A program made the translations under genes and the position numbers. From Pelobates cultripes (taxonomy: Eukaryota; Chordata; Amphibia; Anura; Pelobatidae), in NCBI GenBank assembly GCA_933207985.1, contig OW240916.1, positions 315,873,856-315,937,855 on the forward strand: 64,000 nucleotides of DNA. The letters run 5' to 3'. The stretch's first letter is position 1; each line of letters begins with the position of its first letter. The notes beneath the pieces were generated by a model, which saw nothing but the letters and a program-made list of their open reading frames with translations, had not been told where the DNA came from and ran no database searches. Of the stretch, positions 20,194-29,173 are shown piece after piece.

Positions 20194-22142
20194 GTTTGGA
20201 AGCTTAAGAGGGATGTATGGGAACAAAACTTGTGTGCACTGGCTGACATTAAAGTTAGTTTAGGTAATGCAGACGTTGGTCTCTCTAACACTGTGGCATG
20301 TCCCCTTTCTTCTACACTCACTACAGGCACCTTTTCTCTGTCTCAGACTATACCAGGAACTTCTGCCTGCTAGTAAGGGTGCTGCCTGCATAGTATGCCC
20401 TTAGTTGGACAGCCTGCAGGATTGGCATGCAGCCTGACATGCATTCATGCCAGGCTGACCTTCCAATTCTTTGGACAAACATTCCCCCTTTTTGGGCATG
20501 TTCACCCCTTTTGGCAGGTCTTGTCACGTGATTCGTGCCAGTGGCACACCCTTTTACCCCACCAATTGACTTCCTGCTTCACTGGACACTGCTGTTAGGG
20601 GTTATGGATTTACTTGAAAGATGAAAGCATAAATTAGAGAGAAATTAGCATAGGGTATGTGTTTTCTTATAGCTGCATCCTATGAGTTTCCCTCCAGCAC
20701 CATCTCCATCAGATACATGACGCTTGGGAGGTATAATTGTTTTAGTGTTTTTGGTCGATAAGATTCCGTAATTAGGCCCATCATAATTGTCAGCACCAGG
20801 CCCACTGTGCTCTTAATCCGGCCCTGATAACAAGTCCTGTTTGTCGTGAGGGCCCGGTCCCGGGAAGGGGGAACAGATACAGGAAGTGGTTGGGGCTGCT
20901 GAGTGTACTGTTGAGTGTATCCCTGGGGGACATGGGTAGGACCAGAGACCGGTGTGGTTGTAGTGAACATCAGTGGGCTAGCTCTCCTTTGTGTGGGTTG
21001 TAAAACTGATTCTAAACCTTTAGCTACCAACAAAAGGGTGTCAAGTGGGATTATTCTGTATTCTGGACGAGATAGGATCAATCCCTTACGAATGTGATCC
21101 TTCAGACCAGCCACGAAGGCTGCGGATAACATCTGGGTGTGTGCTTTATTATAAGTACTGAACCCTAAGTCTGAGAAGGTCTGAGTTAATCTGGAATGGT
21201 ATTTCTCAACAGACTCAAGTTTGTCCTGAACAATATCATTTATACAAGTAGCCTGATCAGCTAGCTTATCCTGTGCCCAAGCTCGGAGTTGCTCACAAAA
21301 GGTTATACCAGAACGAAAGTCAGTATCGGAGGTGAGTTGAGCATCATTAAAACTTCTCGCCATAATTGGCCAGTACGCATCCCCAGCCTTTATTTCACAC
21401 AAACTGAAAAGATCCCGCCATGCAGTGGAATATGTTTTTCGAATCTGAGCCATTCTTCGGAAAAAGGGCATGGGATGCTTTTCAGGATCAGGGAGTGAGG
21501 TAACAAGGGTAGCAGCCTGGGAGGGGTTAAATGTGACATACATGGGTGGTGCAACGTCTGCTCCTGGAGTAACCTGGGTATAACCTCTGGGGACGGAGTG
21601 CCGTTGGGGGAATCTGTTTCCCCCAGGGCGAGGTGAATCCTGTTCCTCCATGTCGACCTCCCCGGTGAGGGGTGATCTCTGGGGAAACCGGGGCCGGGAT
21701 AGCTGGGAGGCCAGTGATGGGTGACGTAGTTGGGTGGAACCCCGAGGCCTGAGGGGAAACACCCACCGAATAAGGTTGGTCCGATGTCACTGACTCATCG
21801 TACCTGACCACCATGATTGGGCAACTGGAATTAGCTGGAGGAGTAAAGGGGACCAGTGCCATGGAGGGGGTGGACGCGGGGGCTGGCTGGGGCGGGCGTG
21901 ACAGGTGGGTGTTAAGGACGTGAGCAAGGGCAGAGATTGGATCGGAGGACTCGGGGGGAGAGATGGTAGGAGGGGAAGGGTTGGAGGATCCGAAGGAGGA
22001 GGAGGAGGCAGGTCTGCAGGGGGCGGGGTGGGAGTAGCGGAGTGAACCAAGGACGTGACAGCGGAGATGAGGGCGGATATGGACGTAGACAGGTCGTTGG
22101 CAGTGGTTGGCTCGGGGGTCACTGGGGGAGGGGCGATAGAGG

Positions 22143-22972
22143 TGTCATGCCAAAAGCATGAGTTGGTGTTTGATGTGTGTTTATATATGTTAAGAGTTGT
22201 TTTTTTTTAAACCTTGGGATGACATTTATTGTGGTCTTTGATCTTGCACCAGGCCTAGACCATAAAACATCTAGATAGCCATCACCAGAGCTGGACACAA
22301 GGAATTTCATAGAGTGGGCAATAGACTGCCAGACCAACCCCCTCTGATCTCCCCCCCAGGGGTCTGCCCACTGAGAAACAACTAGTTTAGATATATGAGG
22401 GTGTTGGACTATCCAGGGAGGTCAGTTATTCATTTTTCTTTTGTCAGTAACTTCTAGGAGACCTATACCATCTAAGACTCCCACAAGAATTCTATATGGG
22501 GTAAATATATGTAAGGAATTTCTTGTGTTTTCTCCTATTTATTTTATGTACTGTTTTGCAATTTATCTGTATGTCATTTATTTCTGTATTTTGTACTCAG
22601 CACTGTGAATCCTTTTTGTCAGATTAAATGTTTACTTAATCAGCTTGTGTCTCTGTTCTCTATGAGCTTCACTCTCCAGAGAAAAGCTCAGGTAAACACG
22701 TTACCAAAAATGGTTAACTGTATATGTTTTATCTGTAAAAGTAGAACTGTGATACTATAATTCTCCTGTGTGTGGGGTAACCTAAGACGCCCGGGTTTAA
22801 AAGTCTTGGTGGTGGCAGTAAAGTGTGTACTAAGGGGGTTAGTGTATAAGGGATTGCAGGGGTTAATTGAGTGGTTGCTGGGACTAGCAACATGTAACCA
22901 GCGGTCTGGTGTCATTAACCCTGTCACTTCCACACTCTCCCCACTGTCTCGGCTGGGCCTATAGCCCACACA
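22143..22972 (-). repeat. Insertion in gag proline-rich region, probable solo LTR
   Basis: The gag repeats stop at about 22978 and resume at about 22140. The intervening sequence is AT-rich and has a different composition from gag. It begins TGTGTGGGCTATAGGCCC on the minus strand and ends GGCATGACA, with AATAAA about 85 bp before the end. That looks like an LTR, but I find no clean target duplication, so the call is tentative. The tail of the 23392-22688 frame reads into this insert. Confidence 0.4.
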
Positions 22973-22979
22973 CGTGACA

Positions 22980-23700
22980 GGAGGGGTGGGAGTAGGAGGT
23001 TGGGTTACGGCAGTGAGGGCAGAGAGGAAGGACGACAAATCGGTAGGAGGGGAAGGAGACGACCAGGCAGAAGGATGTGACGTAGTAGGGGCGGGTGTAG
23101 TAGGCGACGGTGATGACAAGTGGGTGGAGAGCAGATCAGCCTGGGGAGTAAGAGGGGTAGGGCCTGAGAGTGTAGGAGATGACGTAGGAATGGGAGGATG
23201 GGACAAAGCGGAGAGGGCGGTTAAGAGTGACGTAAGATCTATAGGAGAAGGAGGAGTAGGGGGAGAGTCGGTGGTAGTAGTGGGAGAGGAAGCGGAGATG
23301 GGGGAAGCTGAATCAGTAGGATGAGTAAAGTTCAAGAGGGCGGAGAGCAGGGACGAGAGATCCTTAGGAAGGGAGGGAGGTGACACAGCCATAGGGGAAG
23401 GTGGAGATGTAGAGGTTAGAGAGGAAGGAGGAAAGGTCTGCTGGAGATAGGGGGGAAGGAGGAAGGGTAGGAGGAGGAGAGGGATCAGAAGATGCAGGAG
23501 GAAGAACAGGTGAGGTAGGGACAGTAGGTTGAGTAGAGGATGAAAGTGCAGAGAGAAGAGATGCGAGGTCCGTGGATGGGAGCGGAGAAGGATCAGCGGG
23601 AGGACAAGGGTCTAGGGGAACTGGAGTAGCGGGATGGGTAAGGGTTGAGAGGGCAGAGAACAGGGACGATAGACTAGTGGAAGGGGATGGGTGAGTAGGA
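22980..23700 (-). repeat. gag: Coding tandem repeats in the gag spacer
   Basis: On the minus strand the Pro-rich spacer contains at least six variants of an approximately 20-residue motif, for example TDLASLLSALSSSTQPTVP, KDLSSLLSALLNFTHP, IDLTSLLTALSALSHP and TDLSSFLSALTAVTQP. They are separated by 15-40 Pro/Ser/Thr-rich residues. A seventh, DLSTSISALISAVTS, lies beyond the inserted segment near 22090. The motif could form a short amphipathic helix. Confidence 0.75.
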
Positions 23701-24956
23701 GCAACCGGGGTTGGGGCAGTTGAGGCGGAGAGAGAGAGGGAAGGGGTAGGGACTTCTTGGGGCAGGGCAGGAGCTGACGGGGCGGGGTCCGGGATAGGAG
23801 CTGAGGTAGAGGCAAGTGTAGGTAGGAGGGGTGGAGGACAGGGAGGCGGGGGAATGACAATGGACGTGACAGGGGGAGAGGCTAGGGACGGGGTCTGATC
23901 GGGAGGGGGCTGGAGCATAGGGGTGGGTGGGAACGAATGGAGTGACACAATAGTAAGCACCATCGGCCCCGAGCACGGGGCACAGGGGGGTGGGGGTTGG
24001 AACCACACCTCCGGGGGGTGGAGTCTGAGCAGTGACGGGGGATGCTGGGCGGGAATTAATTGTCACACTCTGGGCGCCATCATAGGGCGGTGGCTGGGGA
24101 ACAGTGGAAGATACATCGCCATTGTTAACATTCCTATGGTACACATGAACAGTTTGCCCGTCAAAGTCTAACTCTTCCTCTATCCACCCTTCCCGTTTGA
24201 GACCTCTAGCTACTCGATACCAAGCCTCTACAGCCTTCGTAAACCCATTATCCAATAGCAATCCCTCCTTATCTATGAGCAATTTCCTCCAAAACTCAGG
24301 TTGTAACCTCCCACTAGGCGACATTTGGAAACCACACACTTTGGCAATCTTTTTAATCTTTAACATTGCATCTTCCCCCGCCCTTTCTTTTACAATGTCG
24401 CAAGCTAACAATCCCTTAGCAGGTCTAGCATGTTCCTGCCCCATCTTGATCAAGCAGAGTGAGCCACGTGTGAGAGACAGATATACAGAGAAAAAGAAAG
24501 AGGATTGTCTACAGTGCTCGACTGCCACGAGGACTTGAGTCCTGTGCGTCTTCCCCAAACGTAGACTAGTCACAAGGTCCGCCCACCCGGGGTGGTGGCC
24601 ATGGACCGGAGCAAGTGAGCGTGGGTGACTAACACAGCTCCGGGCAACAGGCACAGGAGAGATAAAGGACAAATGAGAAGATGAACGTGGCTACACTAAC
24701 CAGAAGACATTTACAGAAGTCACACACGTAAAGATGGGTGTAAACCCCTGAATCCAGAACTAGCCACACAACACACACACACCGAGGGTACCCACACTGT
24801 AACAGCAGTTGAATAAAAACCACAGAATGACAGAGAGCAAAATAGCCATGTACATGTTAATACAACCTGCACTGAATGTTCAAATTGCAACAATCCCCAG
24901 CCCTCCCCACCAGGCTGGTTCCCCGTAACACAATTCTTAATGAAAACACAGCAGTA

Positions 24957-25297
24957 GTCAAGCTAAAACCAAGCCCTCTCTGGCTGTAATGCGTTCCCTG
25001 CCCGCTGGGCGGTCAAGCTAAATCCCAGCCCTCTCCGGCTGTAAAGCGTACCCTGCCCGCTAGGCAGTCAAGCTAAAACCCAGCGCTCACCGGCTGTAAT
25101 GCGTCCCCTGCCCGCTAGGCAGTCAAGCTAAAACCCAGCCCTCACCGGCTGTAATGCGTCCCCTGCCCGCTAGGCAGTCAAGCTAAAACCCAGCGTTCAC
25201 CGGCTGTAATGCGTCCCCTGCCCGCTAGGCAGTCAAGCTAAAACCCAGCCCTCACCGGCTGTAATGCGTCCCCTGCCCGCTAGGCAGTCAAGCTAAA
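24957..25297 (-). repeat. 55-bp tandem repeat in the ERV leader (six units plus part)
   Basis: Units start at 24957, 25012, 25067, 25122, 25177 and 25232, with a partial unit from 25287. Each contains GTCAAGCTAAAACCCAGC and GGCTGTAATGCGTCCCCTGC. The last four are nearly identical, while the first two differ more. The array lies between the PBS and the gag start, where packaging and dimerisation signals usually sit. Confidence 0.95.
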
Positions 25298-25571
25298 ACT
25301 TCTGAGGAAACCGGTTATCACACTCATTCATACAAACACAGGAGGCAGATAGACAATCGACAGGTTCGTTCAAAAGGGACACCGGATGAGTTAATTACCT
25401 GTCTCTAGTAGCCTTCTGGAAGCCGGAAGTGGATTCGGAGGCAGACCGACACAAAACAGGAGAATAACACAGGCAACGGCTGTATTATGGAGGTGATCAG
25501 GCTCCGCTTGTCCCACTTCCGGAGGTCCGCTCCGGTCCGTTGGTTTCCGGCTCTCCGAACCGGTACTCCAG

Positions 25572-25591
25572 TGGCCCCACATTGGGCGCCA
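25572..25591 (-). promoter_or_regulatory. ERV primer binding site, tRNA-Lys type
   Basis: On the minus strand, directly after the 5' LTR, the sequence is TGGCGCCCAATGTGGGGC. This matches the site complementary to the 3' end of tRNA-Lys(1,2) with one difference (AAT versus AAC). Class I retroviruses more often use other tRNAs, so this is worth noting. Confidence 0.75.
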
Positions 25592-26084
25592 ATTGAAATG
25601 GAAAAATCAACCAATAAATTGATTATTTCTTTGTGTATCTACCCCTGGCCAAATCAGTGAAACAATGCGTGCACGCTCCCTGAAGTAATTCACACCAGAC
25701 ACAGGTTCCAGGTTGTTGAATAACTTGAGGAATGTTTATTCAGAGGGGACGGCAAGTCCCTTTTAAAGCAAAATTACATCATAGGTACTGTCAGAGATAA
25801 CATGGAATAATACATCAATAATTGGTTAGGTGTTAAGTGGTCTTCCTAATGCTCTGCATACTGAGGGTGATGTCACCGGGACCATGAGGGTCTCCCACGG
25901 TTTCCCGGCGCAATCTTTGCTGCACGAGGTAGTTAGTCGATGTTATTGGGGAGGAGGGGTTAGAAGCTTCTAGCAGCCATTTTGACTAAAATATGTGTGT
26001 ATAGCTTATATACTGGTTTTTGTGAGATGAGTAAATAGACATTTTACTAACTAGGAAATATATGAAGACGTTATTTCCACAACA
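25592..26084 (-). repeat. ERV 5' LTR
   Basis: It is 493 bp and collinear with the 3' LTR (11854-12346) without indels. The AATAAA signal lies near 25740 on the minus strand. The PBS follows immediately. Such low LTR divergence indicates a comparatively recent insertion. Confidence 0.95.
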
Positions 26085-26440
26085 CCTTTGAACTGTGGTG
26101 TTGGCGAAAACTGCTTAGAATCCCTTGGATTGCAAGAAGATCCAATAAATCTGTACTACAGGAAATCAAGATAAACTGTTCACTGGAAGCTATGATCACA
26201 AGGCCAACGCTCAAATATTTTAGCCATATAATGAGACTCTCTTGAGAAGAGTCTGATGCTGGAAAAGATTGAAGGCACACAAAGAAGGGGACGACAGAGA
26301 CGTAGATGGATAGATGAGGTCACTGAAGCCACGAACATGTTGTTGGAACTCAGAGGGGCAGTGACTGACAGATTTACCTGGCGTGCTATGGTCCAAATGG
26401 TCACAGAGAGTCGGACATGACTGAAAGACTAAATAACAAC
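26085..26440 (+). pseudogene. RTE-type LINE fragment, 3' piece
   Basis: This continues the coding remnant at 11560-11853: LWCWRKLLRIPWIARRSNKS, then RGRQRRRWIDEVTEA and RLTWRAMVQMVTESRT, the usual C-terminus of RTE/BovB-type proteins. It ends in an AACAACAACAA tail near 26440, the expected 3' end. Joining the two flanks gives the empty site GATACCTTTGAAC. Confidence 0.75.
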
Positions 26441-27080
26441 AACAATCTGTGTATGTGCATGTGTGTCAGTGTGTATATCTTTGTGCATGTGTATCACAGT
26501 GTGTGTGTGCGTGGCAGTGTATGTGTATACATGCATACATTTCAGCATTCAAACGTCAAGACTACATACAAACACACCCCTGCATTCAAATGTCCACACT
26601 ACATACAAACACACCTCTGTATTAGTCTACAAATTATATATAAACATACCCCTGCATTCAAAAACCAACAATACACATAAATGCATGCTTGCATTCAAAC
26701 GCAAACACTACATACAAACACACCCCTACATTCACACAAACATACTCCATACAATAACATGCTTACATTCAAACACATGAATACTGCTCAGTGCTAAATA
26801 CAATCATGCAAGCATGGGGAATCGGTAGAGCCCCTGCTTTCAAAGCATTGTTGAATTTGCATGACAGATGGGGACCTATCTTTTAGCCACCCTGTATACA
26901 TACACAGGCAGTCACACAGAGTCATACAGTCTGTATGTCTCTGTATGCCTTGTCTGTATGTCTCTGTATGACTGTCTGCGTATGTATGTCGCTGTATCAC
27001 TGTTTATGTATTTCTCTAAATGCCTATCTGTATGTCTCCTTATGTCTGTTTCTGTTTTTCTCTGTGTGTGGATGAATGTA
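26440..27080. repeat. Low-complexity TG/CA-rich region
   Basis: Imperfect TGTG/TATG runs are followed by about 30-bp degenerate units (ACACCCCTGCATTCAAA, 26550-26780) and TCTGTATGTCTCTGTATG runs (26920-27070). No gene is supported. Confidence 0.8.
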
Positions 27081-27570
27081 TGTCTGCAACCAGGAGATAG
27101 TTACTAACACTTACAATTCTTAAATAGGTGTATTCAAAACCTCAGTTTTGTAGTTTGCAGAAATGGTAAGTCTGCTAAACAATGTAATACAATAAATCAG
27201 TAGCAATTGTAATGATAACAATTGAATCTTCAATATACACAAACCAAATGAAAGTATATGAATTGTATCAACAAGTAAAGAAAATGGTAATAGTATCAGT
27301 CCTTAATATGTTTAAAACACCATAAACAAGCAGAACAGTCCTATTGAGTCTTTTGAGCTGTATGCTCCTATTTAAGTACGGCTGAAATCCCTTCTATTGA
27401 AACAGCAGGGAAAACTAGCCAATGGGAGCACCATATTACTCTAGTACCATACTAATAATAACATTAATAATATGGTACACATAAGTAATAACACAATCCA
27501 CTGTGTGAAGATATATCAATGTAGAAATGTATAGTAAACTTTTCTACATGTAAATCAAGTTAGTGACCGA
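27080..27570. other. Unassigned AT-rich stretch
   Basis: No coding frame, terminal repeat or target duplication was recognised. Confidence 0.5.
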
Positions 27571-28000
27571 CAATGTTATCCATCCAACACCAGCCGTTGG
27601 TCTTCATGGTATAGAATGCAGAAACATGTCTTTCATCAAAAAAGATTTTATTCTAAAAAATATGTATAATAGTATAAAAATATTAAAATCAAAGTTATTC
27701 ACAGACGGCACAAAAGTGTAGGAACCTTTTTCTGGAGTCTCACCACCCGCAACCTTGATACTCTGCTGTTGCTGACTGTCAGAAGCTGGCTTACAGGCAG
27801 CTGCAGAGTCCTGTGTGTCCAGTAACTGAAGGGGAAATTAGCCGCGTGCGTTCCACTTTGGTTCACTTTGCGTTCCAATCTGTGTCAGTGTATCGGTAAG
27901 ATGCAGCCTTACGCGTTTCGTGACAATCTGTCACTTCATCAGAGGAGTGCATCTTTCATCTAGAGCTGGATATTTATACACTATAGGCATTCAGGTCATA
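27570..28000 (-). repeat. Penelope-type terminal repeat (probable)
   Basis: The minus strand shows the hammerhead motif at 27942-27910 followed by about 330 bp of AT-rich sequence. The same arrangement occurs at 4830-5290. No RT is adjacent. Confidence 0.45.
27910..27942 (-). ncRNA. Hammerhead-ribozyme motif, intact core (copy 4)
   Basis: The minus strand reads CTGATGA, one A, a perfect 6-bp stem II (GTGACA/TGTCAC, loop GAT), GAAA, a CGCG loop, then T and A. All conserved core positions are present. Stem III is a single A-U pair closed by CGCG, and H17 is A. This is the minimal-stem-III form described for Penelope-associated hammerheads, which can act as dimers. Stem I strands are not obviously complementary, and the extra A before stem II is unusual. 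Confidence 0.7.
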
Positions 28001-28810
28001 TTAACCCTTTTGTTACTTAATTCCTATACCATAAAACATTTTTATATAGGTAAAATGTGAATCCCTTAGAAACAATAGTAATCAAATTACTACATCTATA
28101 GATGAGCATGAAAATAAAAATGGAAATAAATAGAAATAAAAATATAGAGCTAAACAATAATAAATGCATAGATAGAAAGAAGGGGATGTTATCTTACAAT
28201 GCCCCAATGTTTAAAACAGTATATTCAAAACACTAAAACATAGTGAAAGGACCTTTTGCAATCATCAGTTGCTAATTTTGATGTATAAATCATATGTAAC
28301 CTAATAGATCTAAAAATTCAAAACTTACATCATCACATAGTATATTAATATGGTCTTTCTATAGTATAAATTTGCTAAGAGAATAAACTGGAAAAAACAG
28401 AATGAAGTATAAAATATAAACAGACCATAAACAAACACCAACATTATCTTTTCTTAGCATGGACATAATTATGTTTTGTACAAATGCAGATGTGATAAAT
28501 AGTACCATCACTACTTCATAATCATATTGGAATACTCTATTTCCAAAAATAATAAAAAATAAAAATTATATAATAAAATTATATGATAAAAATTTTTTGT
28601 AATTGTGCAGTTCTTCATTCTAAAAATACTGGCTTGATAATAGAAATATACAAGAGATAAAATCAAAAAGAGACCAAACAGAGAAAATGAAAAGAGGAGA
28701 AAAATGGCAAAGAGAGAGGCTAACTTTAAAAAAAAAAAGAGTCCTTCTAATTTAGTAATATTTTCAAATAAAAAATTCTCATCAAAAATTCTCATAGAAA
28801 AGCATTCAGC
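28000..28810. other. Unassigned AT-rich stretch
   Basis: The sequence is strongly AT-rich with A-runs. Short open frames at 28511-28795 and 28704-28967 are compositional. No element ends are recognised. Confidence 0.5.
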
Positions 28811-28876
28811 TTTTCAGGGGGGGGAGGCAAAATGCATCTTCGCCTGTGTAGTCAAAAATCCTTGCACCGGCCCTGA
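28811..28876. repeat. hAT terminal fragment
   Basis: The segment ends CCTTGCACCGGCCCTG, a typical hAT terminus (CAGGGCCGGTGCAAGG inverted). No partner terminus or 8-bp duplication was found nearby. Confidence 0.5.
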
Positions 28877-29173
28877 ATGTGGCATGTTCCCTTTCTTCTA
28901 CACTCACTACATACACCTCTGTCCCAGACTACATACCAGGAGGTTCTGCCTGTTAGTAAGAAGGTAAGGAGAGAAGCGGACAAGTGAGTGCTAGGGGACA
29001 GTCCTCAGAAAACGTGGAGCGAGCGCATCATTGGATGCATTTATGCGAAGTTCAGGGTGCTGTCTATATAGTATGCCCTTAGTTGGCCAGCCTGATTGCC
29101 AGGCAGCTTGACATGCATTTATGCTAGGCTGACCATCTAATTCTTTGGGCACGCATGCCCCCTTTTTGGGCAT

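Larger units (their letters stand above)
18097..20826. mobile_element. Non-autonomous hAT element (2730 bp) inside ERV gag
   Basis: The element has perfect 14-bp terminal inverted repeats CAGGGCCGGATTAA and an exact 8-bp target duplication ATAACAAG (18089-18096 and 20827-20834), the hallmarks of hAT transposons. No transposase is encoded. Inside are A/T runs, a large minisatellite (18530-19500) and a T2-type MITE (19672-20193). A second copy of its right part lies at 28877-31838. The insertion falls between the first Cys-Tyr of the gag zinc knuckle and the rest. Confidence 0.92.
17715..24444 (-). pseudogene. gag: ERV gag, frameshifted and twice interrupted
   Basis: I place the start at 24444 because MGQ gives a myristoylation-type N-terminus. 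The matrix domain (about 24444-24110, KIAKVCGFQMSPSGRL, GLKREGWIEEELDF) is followed by a long Pro/Ser/Thr-rich spacer with repeats of a DLSSLLSAL-type motif (about 23700-22050). The capsid (about 21680-20900, FFRRMAQIRKTYSTAWRDL, DKLADQATCIND, LESVEKYHSRLTQTF) includes a region like the major homology region. The nucleocapsid had one zinc knuckle, whose CY and PGHFRREC halves now lie on either side of the hAT insertion (18097-20826). Frameshifts lie near 23930 and 23390, and another insertion occupies about 22143-22972. Gag would assemble the particle core; none can be made here. Confidence 0.82.
11854..26084 (-). mobile_element. Class I-like endogenous retrovirus, complete ends, defective
   Basis: Two LTRs frame the gag-pol-env order on the minus strand. 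A PBS lies next to the 5' LTR and a polypurine tract (TAAGGGGGTAC, 12356-12346) lies next to the 3' LTR. The insertion interrupts an RTE LINE. The target duplication is CCT (11851-11853, 26085-26087), or ACCT if the terminal A of the LTR is counted as target. The internal part is interrupted by two later insertions, a deletion in RT and many frameshifts. The gamma/epsilon-like (class I) assignment rests on the RNase H-integrase style, the CXXC motif in SU and the TM layout. Confidence 0.9.

Noticed and set aside
20395..20598. 67-codon frame near the right end of the hAT element
   Set aside because: It is not preserved in the second copy of the element and shows no domain.
24957..25297. A CRISPR-like array
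   Set aside because: The 55-bp units are directly adjacent without unique spacers, and the host is a vertebrate. It is a tandem repeat in a retroviral leader.
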